64,000 bases of DNA from Rhodopirellula baltica SH 1 (GCF_000196115.1 NC_005027.1:2542001-2606000), one strand, 5' to 3'. Shown: positions 37,226 to 47,033, numbered from the stretch's first letter. The notes: generated from the sequence alone by a model not told the origin. A program made the numbers and translations.

Positions 37226-37915
37226 TCAATCGGTGGTCGGATTGTTTTGGTGCCAAGACACATGATCGAGCGACATTCGCACGCTCTCCAAGCGATAATC
37301 CGGAGCGGTCAGTGGAGGATCGTGCTCAATGACATAGCTCGCAATTTCATCGGTCTGATGAGCCAATTGCCAATCGACTTCTTCCACCGATGGCAAGAAA
37401 CGATCAAGAAATGATCGATTGACGATGTAGCTGTATGCACCAGTGATTTCGTCAGGGGGACACATCAGCAGATGCGGAGCGACAAGCCGATTCAGGTTGG
37501 CTTGGCTAGAAAACTGCGGGTTGTTGTAGGACAGATGACAAAGGTCCCACTCAATCTCATCGGGGATATCGACGTCATCCAAAAAGCGAAAGAAATCCGG
37601 ATGAATCGTGACGTCGTCCTCCAGAATAATGATCGGCAACTGATGTTCGGCTCGATCGTAGAACTGAATGTGCGACAGAGTGCACGCGGCTGTTCCCCAA
37701 AGATGTTGCAAATCCGTTCGCCAGCGTCCCTGCAACACGTCCGGAAGTCCTCGATGCTCGAAGTCTTCCGTTTGCGGCGTTTTCGCTTGGATGATTTGCG
37801 AATTCCGAAAACCAGCACGACGCAAATGTTGTTCAACTTGGTTGACACGGTCACGCGACTGCTCGTCGAGCGTGCTGATGACAAACGTCGGTGTGTCTTC
37901 GTCAATGTTTTTCAT
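37226..37915 (-). CDS. Glycosyltransferase family 25-like protein
   Basis: A 229-residue soluble glycosyltransferase resembling LPS galactosyltransferases of family GT25. It has the motif TPTFVISTLDEQSRDR at the start, WGTAACTLSHIQFY and PIIILEDDV, where the paired Asp residues bind metal and sugar nucleotide, and later GAYSYIVNRSF. ATG at 37915 leaves 7 bases after the stop of the upstream gene; a TTG at 37933 would overlap it. Likely acts with the upstream transferase on a cell-surface glycan. Confidence 0.82.
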   Translation of the reverse strand: MKNIDEDTPTFVISTLDEQSRDRVNQVEQHLRRAGFRNSQIIQAKTPQTEDFEHRGLPDVLQGRWRTDLQHLWGTAACTLSHIQFYDRAEHQLPIIILEDDVTIHPDFFRFLDDVDIPDEIEWDLCHLSYNNPQFSSQANLNRLVAPHLLMCPPDEITGAYSYIVNRSFLDRFLPSVEEVDWQLAHQTDEIASYVIEHDPPLTAPDYRLESVRMSLDHVSWHQNNPTTD

Positions 37916-37922
37916 AAACGGC

Positions 37923-39296
37923 TCATCGAACAATCGCGAATTGTGTCAGCGATCGAGCATTCCCGTGCACAACCGGTATCAAATGACCGGATCGATTGAC
38001 GACAAGGCCATCTGGCATGACGCGAACTTCGCCACGCTGACGGTCGTGCACGCAGTAGTTCCAGTCCTCCGGAACTTCGATCCAACGTGTTGGGTCACTG
38101 TGGCAATAAAGATTCAACGCAGTTTGGTCACCCCAATCCGTGGTGCCACGTAGAGCGTTGTCTCGCAACAGAATCGCTTCGCCAAAATATCGGCTTAGAG
38201 TTCGGGCCGTTCCGGCGCCGAATCCGCTGTTGAGAAACGGATTGGAAGCAAACAGTTCAAACGCACGTCGCCGCATCGTGGGATTTTCGATCGTACGCGT
38301 CCATCCGCGAATGGCGTTGTTAGAAGGAAAACCGCGAGGCTCTCGGACCGCCAGAATCTTGTCTGGGTACTGTTGGGTGTGCTGCCAAAGCGAATCCAGT
38401 CGGCCCTGGAACAACACGTCGCCCGCATCCCAGTATGCCACTGGTGTTTCGGCAGGCAGCTCCGACACGATGTCTCGAAAATCAACCAGACGTCTGACGG
38501 GAGGAAGTTGACCGTTGTACCGCCGGCGAATGAATCGCACGTTCGGTAAGCGTTGGATTCGATCCATTTCGGTCGGGTACAAACCGTATCCGACCGCGAT
38601 GACTTCTTGATTGTTGCCAGCAGCTCGAAGTGTTCGCAGAAACACATTCTGGAAACGGTAGATATCGCGGCGATTGAACGCGACCAAAACTTTCGCGTTC
38701 TTGATCGCTTCGGGATCATCCAAAGCAATTGAAGATTTCACAGAAGACAAATTGCCCGTCTCGCAGCATCCGCAGGATTGACGAGCTGACAAGTGCCATG
38801 CTCTGGCACCGCTTAAATAGTCGATTCTCGCGCCGCGACGGCGGATGTCTTCGCACCGGCAAAGACATTCGCACTTCCCAGGTTCCCATCGAAATGGATC
38901 TCGCAGCAACGCAGATCGGCGAAACAAGGTCGCCCCCATCGCCACATGTCGCGAATGTCGATGGGATGATGATTCGCCCAAGTAGTCAGCCGCAAACGCT
39001 CCGTAGTTGGATCGCGCAATCAATCCATGGTGCAAACGAGAGACGCAGTCCTTGGCGAGAACAACATCGTCATCCAAAAACATCAAAAACTCAGATCGTG
39101 ATCGACGGACCGCCTCATTCCGCGTTCGAGCAATCGTGGCGATTCGACTGGCATCGCCAACGAGAGGCTGCCCAACGACGCGGTGCACGTTCAATCGAAC
39201 ACCGACCTGCGAGTTGATCGCATCGCGAACCGAATCGTGGAGCGGACCGTCGTCTCGGGTCAGCAACGCCAGATCGATTGAAGGCAAAGAATTCAT
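37923..39296 (-). CDS. Two-domain glycosyltransferase
   Basis: A 457-residue protein. The N-terminal domain is of GT2 type: DLALLTRDDGPLHDSVRDAI, ARTRNEAVRRSRSEFLMFLDDDVV (DxD-type metal site) and MGATLFRR. A Cys/Arg-rich patch (ECLCRCEDIRRRG, SCGCCETG) separates it from a second domain that begins near 205 with VLVAFNRRDIYRFQNVF and includes VAYWDAGDVLF, which also looks like a sugar-nucleotide site. So two transferase activities may be fused. The gene is 9 bases downstream of the small unknown protein and 7 bases upstream of the GT25-like gene, an operon-like arrangement. Confidence 0.8.
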   Translation of the reverse strand: MNSLPSIDLALLTRDDGPLHDSVRDAINSQVGVRLNVHRVVGQPLVGDASRIATIARTRNEAVRRSRSEFLMFLDDDVVLAKDCVSRLHHGLIARSNYGAFAADYLGESSSHRHSRHVAMGATLFRRSALLRDPFRWEPGKCECLCRCEDIRRRGARIDYLSGARAWHLSARQSCGCCETGNLSSVKSSIALDDPEAIKNAKVLVAFNRRDIYRFQNVFLRTLRAAGNNQEVIAVGYGLYPTEMDRIQRLPNVRFIRRRYNGQLPPVRRLVDFRDIVSELPAETPVAYWDAGDVLFQGRLDSLWQHTQQYPDKILAVREPRGFPSNNAIRGWTRTIENPTMRRRAFELFASNPFLNSGFGAGTARTLSRYFGEAILLRDNALRGTTDWGDQTALNLYCHSDPTRWIEVPEDWNYCVHDRQRGEVRVMPDGLVVNRSGHLIPVVHGNARSLTQFAIVR

Positions 39297-39305
39297 CGAT
39301 CCGCC

Positions 39306-39773
39306 TCAGTGACAACCAGCGGTATTCCCCGGTGGATCCATGTTGTAGTGGTTGACCGAGCGGTCCTCCGGAAGCGGCGGGTAAAACTCTGCGCTTTCCG
39401 CCGCGGTCATGCCAGCTTCCATTTCGAGAAGTGATTGCCCGCTTTCTCGAACGAAGAGAATGCCTTCCACCTTCGTCCGGTCCAGCATCAATTGAGCCTT
39501 CTGGCCGAGCTGAATGCCTTCGAACCACTCTCCCTTATCGAAATCGACATCCGTCGGCGACTTGGGAACGAACAGAGACTTCACGTCGCTCGGAAAGAAT
39601 GTTCGTTTGATTGAAAGCTTCGGCGACAACTTTTGATGCGCGACCACCAGCATTGGATAAGTGCCATCATCGCATTTCTCAAACGAGATGGTGGCGAGCT
39701 CAGGAAACCGAGGCGGAATGGAAATGGTGCCTGACAAAGCCATCGCACGAAGTTGCTCGGGACTTTTACTCAT
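39306..39773 (-). CDS. Small unknown protein encoded with glycosyltransferases
   Basis: A 155-residue cytoplasmic protein of no recognised family. ATG at 39773 gives MSKSPEQLRAMALSGTIS. The body is beta-rich (MLVVAHQKLSPKLSIKRTFF, KVEGILFVRESGQSLLEM) and the C-terminus ends MDPPGNTAGCH, with an unusual final Cys-His. It begins the unit small protein, two-domain transferase, GT25, all on the minus strand with gaps under 10 bases. It could be an accessory or a substrate of the transferases; this is inference. Confidence 0.55.
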   Translation of the reverse strand: MSKSPEQLRAMALSGTISIPPRFPELATISFEKCDDGTYPMLVVAHQKLSPKLSIKRTFFPSDVKSLFVPKSPTDVDFDKGEWFEGIQLGQKAQLMLDRTKVEGILFVRESGQSLLEMEAGMTAAESAEFYPPLPEDRSVNHYNMDPPGNTAGCH

Positions 39774-39934
39774 GATGTTGGCCTCGGATAAGATACTAAT
39801 GGACGGTTCGTTAGCCCCACTGGAATGGAAGGCTATTCCTTTTCGACACGGCATGCAAGTTTCCGAGCATGTGTTGAGCGAGAACGGGCCAACGTTTTTC
39901 GTTTCTTCCCGCCGATCTTCCATTTGGTGAACTT

Positions 39935-41452
39935 ATGCATCTGCGTTTCTGGTTGTTCTGCCTCGCACTGGTCTACGGTTCTTCTTGCCAAGTTGAACTG
40001 GCCGCTCAAACCGAAACTCAGACTGGTGTTCTGCTGATTCCAGAGGACGTTTACGACCAAATCCCAACGAGAGCAGCTCTTCGCGCACCCTCTGCTCCAA
40101 CGACGGAGTCTGCCGAGACCGTTGGCCGGCCCGACGTACTGAGCAACGTTGCACCTTTACCGGACGTCCCGCCGGGCAACGATTCAGTGTTGATGGTCCC
40201 TGCGGCGGATGCGATGTATAGCGCAGCACCGGGGATCGATCAAAATTGGGGACCGAACGATTCCATTGAGCTACCTGACCGCGTCGACCTGCGTGAGTAT
40301 CTTCCAACGCCGGGCAAACAATCTCAGAACGATTGTGTGGCTTGGGCAGTTGCCTATTCGGCCTACTCCTGCCAAATCGGTCAGGAACGTCGACGCAAAC
40401 CAACGTTCGCCAGCGACCAATTCAGCCCCAAGTATGTCTACGACAATCTCTCCAGCGACGGAGGTGGACTAACCATCCTTCAAGCCGTCAACTTTCTAAA
40501 GCTGAATGGTTGTGCATCACGAGCAAACCTGGAGACACCGAACGGACCAATCTCATCCCGCGCCGTCGTGGAAGCCAACACCTTCAAATTGATGGACAAC
40601 GCACGGGCACGCAACTTGAACGATATCAAGCTGTATTTGTACGAGGGTTATCCGGTTGTTTTGGTCGTTCGAATGAAAGGCGATTTTCGCGACGACGCTG
40701 CGTTGTCTTCACCTTATCTTTGGACCAACGATCCGTCAGACGATGTGAACCACCACGCCGTCACGGCCGTCGGCTATGACGATCAAAAAAAGTCACTCTT
40801 GCTGATGAATTCATGGGGAACACAGTGGAAAGACCAGGGATACTGTTGGGCATCCTACGACAACTTCACGACAATCGGCCAAAACAATTGGTGCGCAGAA
40901 GCCCACGTGTTGAAGGTCAAGAAAAGTGCCCCCTTCGATGCCTGGATGGCTCAACAAGATAGCGACGGTCCAGCCAATCCATTCGGTCCACCACCAACGA
41001 TTCTCTGGCGTCACTTCTCACTAAAGAACGATCGCAAAGTCTACGAAGACAACCAGCTCATATCGCCGTCTTCGTGGAAAGTGGACGGTTTGGCTTGCAA
41101 CGCCAAGAACCTATTCCTACTTGCACGTGATCAGACCGTCTATCAGATGAACGATGACCTGTCTGGTGTGAGCTGGTCGCATCTGAGTCGATCACCACTG
41201 GACGATGAAAAGGTGTGCATGATGGCCGCCGTCAAATCCCACGCCCTACATGTCTTGACCGAAAATCAAACGCTCTACAAATTCGAATCCGAATCAGCCA
41301 ATTGGCGAACCGTTTCTTTGCCACAAAACGATTTGAAACCGATCGACCTGAGAACGATCAATGACAAGATCCGAGTGATCACCGATAAAGGAACGGTCTA
41401 TCAGCAACAACCGGATGGCGAATGGAACGAACTGAAGCAAGTTCAGCCGTGA
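39935..41452 (+). CDS. Secreted papain-like (C1A) cysteine protease with C-terminal propeller-like domain
   Basis: A 505-residue protein with a signal peptide (WLFCLALVYGSSC, possible lipobox-like Cys). After a Pro/Ala-rich region of about 75 residues, the protease domain has Gln and Cys134 in GKQSQNDCVAWAVAYSAY, the catalytic His274 in VNHHAVTAVGYD and Asn292 in LLMNSWGTQWKDQGYCW. Residues about 345-505 contain repeats like LIWR/KVYEDNQLISPSSW, DQTVYQMNDDL and NQTLYKFE, as in tectonin or propeller repeats. It probably acts outside the cell on proteins or as a surface-bound enzyme. Its stop directly abuts the stop of the large kinase gene on the other strand. Confidence 0.88.
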   Translation: MHLRFWLFCLALVYGSSCQVELAAQTETQTGVLLIPEDVYDQIPTRAALRAPSAPTTESAETVGRPDVLSNVAPLPDVPPGNDSVLMVPAADAMYSAAPGIDQNWGPNDSIELPDRVDLREYLPTPGKQSQNDCVAWAVAYSAYSCQIGQERRRKPTFASDQFSPKYVYDNLSSDGGGLTILQAVNFLKLNGCASRANLETPNGPISSRAVVEANTFKLMDNARARNLNDIKLYLYEGYPVVLVVRMKGDFRDDAALSSPYLWTNDPSDDVNHHAVTAVGYDDQKKSLLLMNSWGTQWKDQGYCWASYDNFTTIGQNNWCAEAHVLKVKKSAPFDAWMAQQDSDGPANPFGPPPTILWRHFSLKNDRKVYEDNQLISPSSWKVDGLACNAKNLFLLARDQTVYQMNDDLSGVSWSHLSRSPLDDEKVCMMAAVKSHALHVLTENQTLYKFESESANWRTVSLPQNDLKPIDLRTINDKIRVITDKGTVYQQQPDGEWNELKQVQP

Positions 41453-44400
41453 TCATTTAGCCCCTGTTTCGTCAATTTTCAATGTCCTCGCGACACGAAA
41501 CCCGAGATAGGGATGGAACGTGTAGAGCTTTTCTTGCTCTCGTTTGGCCGATCGCATGGTCGTTGCGATGTAGAAAACCGCACTGCCTCGAGCGACTCGA
41601 TATGCAGATTGGTTGTCGATCAAACCATCGCTGTTGTCGACAATCATCCGTTTGTTATGACGACGTGATGAATCATGTGTTTCGCACCACTCCATCACAT
41701 TGCCGAGCGTGTCGAAAAGTCCAAACGAGTTAGGAAGCAGTTGCCGGACCGGTCGGAACAAAACCTGCGCTGATTTTGCAGAACTCTCCGTCGTCCAGGC
41801 GTATTGTGGCAGTAGCTCGGGAGCATACCCGTAGTAACGCGGCGTGTTGGTTCCTGCTCGGCATGCAAATTCCCATTCGGCTTCCGTTGGCAATCGATAC
41901 CCGGTGCGTTCCAAGAAGTTCTTCGGTCTCTTGATCCCTCCAGGCGACTGATAGTCTCGCTGGATCTCCTCGATCGATGGGTAACACATTTCCGCTTCCG
42001 GAACATGTTCCTGCTCGCTCAGCCAGCGACAATATTTAATTGCATCAAACCATCCAACTGAGGTCATCGGACAATCGGGCTGGGTCGTGTACTGGGTCGC
42101 ATAACTTGCATCGGGATCAAATCGACGGAATTGCTCCAGGGTGACTTCCGAATCCGAGATCGCAAATGATCGTGGAATCTTTGTTTGAATGGGAACTTCC
42201 AACGAGTGATCCCGAAACAATTCGTGTCCGGGCGACCCCATCACAAAATCAACCGGCCCGCGAAGATGAACCATGGTCTGGCCTTGTCCATTCCGGTTCC
42301 AGATTGGCGAGAACTCATCATCGCTGAGATTCACTTCACCCGGCTGCAATCCGGGATCCACCTGGGGTGATTCCGCGAAATCGATTCTTTTTGTGACCGA
42401 ATCCCAGCCCCAACGATTGGCCAGGTAACGACAAATCGAATGCAGAGATGCGTTCGGGTCATTGCTTCCCCATTCCTCGATCATCGACTTGAGTGCTCGC
42501 AATTCGTGAACTGGCAACTGTTCAGGTCGATACCGAGCCAACGAGGCAATCAACGCAACGCGACGGGACATGCTGGATTCAATGCGAAGTTGTTTCAGCA
42601 GCAAAGACGGCGGCACACTCAAAGATGCCATCCGATCGATCAAAAAGGATCGCAACCGAGGATCGCCCGCGTCCTCGAGTGCCTTCCAAAGATGATTGGC
42701 CGATCCAAGACGCGTCAACGCGACAATAGCGTTGGCCTTCCGGCTGGCAACATGGTCTTTTTGCTCATCCGAAACAATCGGACGGCTCCAAACAGACGCC
42801 GCGACGGTCTCGTCGCTATCCTCCACCAAAGACAAACTGGTCAGTCGAAACCCATCTGCCGCTAAACGTTTTGATTCCGCCAAATGCTCGCCCGGAGGCA
42901 GTCGATTGAGTGTCCGCGATTCGTGGGTCCCACCGTTCCACCAAACTGCCGAATAGCTGATCGTGTCTTCGTCAAATTCACCCGGTGGATTCAATCGAAT
43001 GTCGGTTTGGTATTTCTCGAGCTGCAATCGCGATCGAAAATGGTAAGGACTATCATTCCATGTGTCCTCAGCCATTGGAGGTGACACCAATCGATGACGA
43101 ACGGAACTGTAACGATCGTTCCCATTGGGATCACGCCGCTTCAGGTTGGACTTCGGCACGAACCCACCTTCGATGAGCGGCCCCCACCCCTTTGATTGAT
43201 GCTCTGAATCAGAAAGCCCCAAGTAAATTTTTGCGTCAATGGTGTCGCGGGGGAGTTCCGTCCAAAGAACACCATACTCCTGCAGTGCATCAGATTCTGG
43301 GATGTCGCTGGACGTCAGATGATCAGGAATGGCAGTCACGTCGCAAGGATAGAACGAATCATCCCGCATTGATTGCTGGAGTGTATCAATCGACTCTCGG
43401 TCAACGCCGCGAGTGAATTTCCAATCCAGCCCATCGCGTTTGAAAGCGGCTGCCAAGTACGGCTCGTCTCCAATCGCGTAAACGCGGACGCATGCCGGTC
43501 GATAGGAACAGCTCTGCAACTGACGAGCGATCGATTCAAAATCATCGAGTCGACATTTCTGAATCATCGCGAAATCTTGGGTGACAAACCCATCCAGCGA
43601 TTGAATCTGTTCATTCAGTCCTGCGTCTACCTCTTTGAACAAGCCACCTGGACTGTCGTCGATCCACTTCGGCTCGGCCTCCAACATCAACTCATCGTTG
43701 AGCGATTGCGAGACGTAACCTGGGTTCTCCATCGCCACTGACAACAGCAACTCAAACTCGTCCTTCTCCGCGACGACGAGCAAATCCTTCAGGATGGGAT
43801 CGAGCGGCTCGATGCATTTCGAGATCAAAAACGCCGCGTTCAATCGAACATCGCCGTCTTGCCCGGATGGGTCGGCGTCGGTTGACGGGTCAAAGTACTT
43901 GGATGCGGGCTGAACAATGTGTCGGGCAATTTTTGTGAAGCCCGGTGTGAGCTCACCAACTCGCGTTGGGTTTTGATTCACGATGGCTTCCACCAATCGC
44001 GAAGCATGACTTTCCCAAAGCGAGTTTTCCGCATCCAGCTGAGACAGCACCCAAGCGAATCGCAATTGTTGATCTTCGTCCAAAGCCTGAGATTGATATC
44101 GTGACCAGAGCATGTTTTTGGCGATATCGGATTGCAACCGAAGTCGCTCGGCAATCACCCCGAGCGTGTCCGGCCCCGATTGCGGAATCGCATCCACCAA
44201 TGGCTTGACCTGCGTCGAGTCGTCTTGCACCAACGCCAGTCTCGCAGCCAAAATTTCCCGAGGTGTTTTGGACGCATCATTCAAAACGGCTTTCAACCGA
44301 GGGTGTGCCTCGTCACGAACCAGTTGAATGGTGTTGATCACGTCCGGCATCATTTCCATGTCGGCCGCCAACAAACGAGACACCGTTGAATCCGTTCGTT

Positions 44401-46894
44401 GTTTCGCCAAGCGATTCGACATGTCGTTGTTAATCGCCGTGACCGCCAGTCCCGCGATCAAGAGAACGATTGCGGCGAAGGCCCATCGTGTGCCGTGATA
44501 GCGAGCTGATGCGGCCATCAGCTTGGACTGGTCTTCTGTCCGCTGTGCCGACTGGGTCAACGCGAGAAAACGAATGTATTCCAAACCGCTGGGTAAGAAC
44601 CGATTCTCGCGATTACTTTTCCAGTACTCGGTGAGATCGTTCAAACGAAGACGAGCCCGGCCCCGAACAGTTTGACGATCGCTCTGAGTCAACCAATCAC
44701 GGATTGGCTCCACCAAAAAGTCGTGTGTGAGTTGATAACAACGCAGCGTTGAATCGGATTCCACGCCGTCCATCGCCGCCGTGGGCGTGATCAACCGAAG
44801 TTCTCCATCGAGAGCCTCGATCAATTCTTCGAAGTTTTCATCATCCAGCGACGCAACCTGCTGAAGCCGATCGACGTCTTTCATTTGACCTTTGATTTTC
44901 GTGCCGCGTTCGGGCAGCAACTCAGCCAAAACCGCTTTCGCGGGATCACGCAGACGACGATGGTGCGGCGAAGCGTTTGATCCTTCAAACGTTGATTGCA
45001 GATATCCGATGTCGATGCCTTCGGTGCCACCGAACTCAGCCAGCGTCTTCAGGTTCCATTCGCGTCCCTTCAGCATTTGCGCCAGAACGGCCAAGTGAAT
45101 CGAGATCACCTTTCCGTTTTCTTGAACGGCATCAACGATGCTATCGATGAACTTCTTTTGCTCGTCCGTGATACGACTCAAATCATTGGGCAAACAGCCA
45201 TACGCTCTCCCAAATTCGGTCAAGACATAGCGTGCGTGACGCAAATCGAAACGATCCACCGCGATGCAATTGACATCTTGAACCAGACGCAAATCCAGCT
45301 CGTGAAAGAACTGCGTGGCGGGCATCCAAAAGTCGTCCCGGATCAGCAGCAAGCATTGCACGTTGGCTCCGTCGCACTGCCGAATTGCATCGACAAGCAC
45401 TTCGTCTCGAATTTTTGGGTGGGCGTGCAACCACTGTTCGAACTGATCAACAATGACCAGCACTTTCTTGCCGCCGCTAACGCCCTTTTTCCGCAGCGAC
45501 GACATCGCACCGATGAGCGTTGACTCAGCCGCAGTGCTCGAATCCAGTTTTTGAAGTGCCGAAAGCAATCGAGATTCAGTGTGTTTCGCGTTCGCTTCCA
45601 CCGAAACGACTTCGACCGCTGGATCCAATAGAGGAACCAATCCTGCCTGCATCAGGGAAGACTTTCCTGATCCAGACGGCCCATAAATCAATGCAACGCG
45701 AAAAGCATCTTCGGCTTCGCGAGCATCGATTCGAATTTTGAGCTGACGCAGGACTTCAGGAACTCCGTGTGCATCTCGGGCTCCTGGAACCAATTGCAAA
45801 AAGAACCTGCGATCGTGGCGATCAAACGCCCGCAGGCCTTTCGGGATGACACGTGATTCTGATTCATCTCCCTTCGCGTTAGCCTCGACGCCGGGTGGTG
45901 CCCACTGATTGGCAACCGGTACGAACTCAGCCGATAGATCATCGGTGTAGTCGACCGTGGTTTCATTCGATTGAAATGTGCGTAGATCAGCCGCCATCGC
46001 GGCTGCGTTCGAATAGCGATCCGACACTCGTTGGGCCAACGCTTTCAAACAAATGCGTTCAAGCTCAATCGGCAATTGTGGGTTGAACTGGCGAAGCGGC
46101 GTCGGCTCTGCGCGAACAATGTCCTGCAGCAACTGCTGGCTGGATCCACCACCAAAGGGGCGACGACCAACCAGCAATTCGTACAACACGATCCCCAATG
46201 CAAAAATATCGGCGCGACCATCGACGAGGTGGCCTTCCCCGCGTGCTTGCTCCGGACTCATGTAGGAATATGTTCCAATCAGTAACCCAGCTCGGGTTGG
46301 ACGCGGCGCGTCATCGCTCATCGCCAGTCCAAAATCTGTCAACCAGGCTCGATCCTGAGTGTCGATAAGGATGTTGCTCGGTTTGACATCGCGGTGGACC
46401 AAGCCATTCGAATGTGCGTGGTCCAAGGCGTCGGCAATGGACGCGGTCCAAATCAGCCCTTCCTCAAGCGACGGTTTGCCCTTGAGAATTCGCTCTCGCA
46501 GATCGACGCCTTGGATGAATCGCGAGACGACAAAGAACGGAAACTGATCCGATTTGCCAACGTCATAAACCGGAACGATGTTGGGGTGATCCAGTTTCGC
46601 GACCATCCGAGCTTCGGACGACCACTGAAATTCATCGTTGACGTCATCCAATGATCGTAGCGGAACTTTGATTGCGACGTCGCGATTGAGCGACTCATCC
46701 TTCGCATGAAAGACCGAGCCGAAGCCACCGCTTCCGATACGCCGAACGACCCGATAACGCCCAATCCAATCGGGCGTTTCGATCTTAGGAAGCGACTTGC
46801 CCGAAGCAATGGTTGCGTCCACCTGAGACGTCTCGGATGGACGTCCCGTGTTGCCAGGTTGAGTAACGCTTGGAAGGTCCGATTCGGAAGTCAA
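41453..46894 (-). CDS. Ser/Thr kinase - STAND-like NTPase - TM - SUMF1-fold protein (1813 aa)
   Basis: Multi-domain membrane protein. Kinase at about 47-305 with GSGGFGSVF, VHRDVKPSN (166-174) and DFG near 187. A P-loop domain at about 375-740 has GPSGSGKS (405-412) and VLVIVDQFEQW (478-488), similar to STAND-type AAA domains fused to kinases. One transmembrane helix at about 803-822 places the last 990 residues in the periplasm, where HEAT-like and RPACVRVYAIGDEPYLAA-type (BTRD1-like) repeats precede a SUMF1/FGE-sulfatase fold at about 1548-1800. The C-terminal core reads RGSAVFYIATTMRSAKR and lacks the two catalytic Cys of true formylglycine-generating enzymes. Start is TTG at 46894 with GAGG 8 bases upstream. 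It may sense a surface signal and phosphorylate a cytoplasmic target. Confidence 0.85.
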   Translation of the reverse strand: MTSESDLPSVTQPGNTGRPSETSQVDATIASGKSLPKIETPDWIGRYRVVRRIGSGGFGSVFHAKDESLNRDVAIKVPLRSLDDVNDEFQWSSEARMVAKLDHPNIVPVYDVGKSDQFPFFVVSRFIQGVDLRERILKGKPSLEEGLIWTASIADALDHAHSNGLVHRDVKPSNILIDTQDRAWLTDFGLAMSDDAPRPTRAGLLIGTYSYMSPEQARGEGHLVDGRADIFALGIVLYELLVGRRPFGGGSSQQLLQDIVRAEPTPLRQFNPQLPIELERICLKALAQRVSDRYSNAAAMAADLRTFQSNETTVDYTDDLSAEFVPVANQWAPPGVEANAKGDESESRVIPKGLRAFDRHDRRFFLQLVPGARDAHGVPEVLRQLKIRIDAREAEDAFRVALIYGPSGSGKSSLMQAGLVPLLDPAVEVVSVEANAKHTESRLLSALQKLDSSTAAESTLIGAMSSLRKKGVSGGKKVLVIVDQFEQWLHAHPKIRDEVLVDAIRQCDGANVQCLLLIRDDFWMPATQFFHELDLRLVQDVNCIAVDRFDLRHARYVLTEFGRAYGCLPNDLSRITDEQKKFIDSIVDAVQENGKVISIHLAVLAQMLKGREWNLKTLAEFGGTEGIDIGYLQSTFEGSNASPHHRRLRDPAKAVLAELLPERGTKIKGQMKDVDRLQQVASLDDENFEELIEALDGELRLITPTAAMDGVESDSTLRCYQLTHDFLVEPIRDWLTQSDRQTVRGRARLRLNDLTEYWKSNRENRFLPSGLEYIRFLALTQSAQRTEDQSKLMAASARYHGTRWAFAAIVLLIAGLAVTAINNDMSNRLAKQRTDSTVSRLLAADMEMMPDVINTIQLVRDEAHPRLKAVLNDASKTPREILAARLALVQDDSTQVKPLVDAIPQSGPDTLGVIAERLRLQSDIAKNMLWSRYQSQALDEDQQLRFAWVLSQLDAENSLWESHASRLVEAIVNQNPTRVGELTPGFTKIARHIVQPASKYFDPSTDADPSGQDGDVRLNAAFLISKCIEPLDPILKDLLVVAEKDEFELLLSVAMENPGYVSQSLNDELMLEAEPKWIDDSPGGLFKEVDAGLNEQIQSLDGFVTQDFAMIQKCRLDDFESIARQLQSCSYRPACVRVYAIGDEPYLAAAFKRDGLDWKFTRGVDRESIDTLQQSMRDDSFYPCDVTAIPDHLTSSDIPESDALQEYGVLWTELPRDTIDAKIYLGLSDSEHQSKGWGPLIEGGFVPKSNLKRRDPNGNDRYSSVRHRLVSPPMAEDTWNDSPYHFRSRLQLEKYQTDIRLNPPGEFDEDTISYSAVWWNGGTHESRTLNRLPPGEHLAESKRLAADGFRLTSLSLVEDSDETVAASVWSRPIVSDEQKDHVASRKANAIVALTRLGSANHLWKALEDAGDPRLRSFLIDRMASLSVPPSLLLKQLRIESSMSRRVALIASLARYRPEQLPVHELRALKSMIEEWGSNDPNASLHSICRYLANRWGWDSVTKRIDFAESPQVDPGLQPGEVNLSDDEFSPIWNRNGQGQTMVHLRGPVDFVMGSPGHELFRDHSLEVPIQTKIPRSFAISDSEVTLEQFRRFDPDASYATQYTTQPDCPMTSVGWFDAIKYCRWLSEQEHVPEAEMCYPSIEEIQRDYQSPGGIKRPKNFLERTGYRLPTEAEWEFACRAGTNTPRYYGYAPELLPQYAWTTESSAKSAQVLFRPVRQLLPNSFGLFDTLGNVMEWCETHDSSRRHNKRMIVDNSDGLIDNQSAYRVARGSAVFYIATTMRSAKREQEKLYTFHPYLGFRVARTLKIDETGAK

Positions 46895-47033
46895 ACCTTC
46901 ATCCTCATTGAAAGTGCCAACAAACCGCGGATGGTGCGATGCACCGTTTTCCGCAGGTGTCTAGCTTACCCCACTTCGACATCCGAAGTGTTGGGCTGGC
47001 ACGAAAATGAGACGCCGAAAGCTTCTGAACGAA

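Noticed and set aside
39306-39773. Glycosylated peptide (glycocin-like) precursor
   Set aside because: The protein is too large, beta-rich and lacks a leader or Cys-rich core, and no exporter or protease gene is adjacent.
41453-42260. Diversity-generating retroelement target (SUMF1-fold C-terminus)
   Set aside because: The SUMF1 fold is a common target of such retroelements, but no reverse transcriptase, template repeat or N-rich variable stretch is present in the window.
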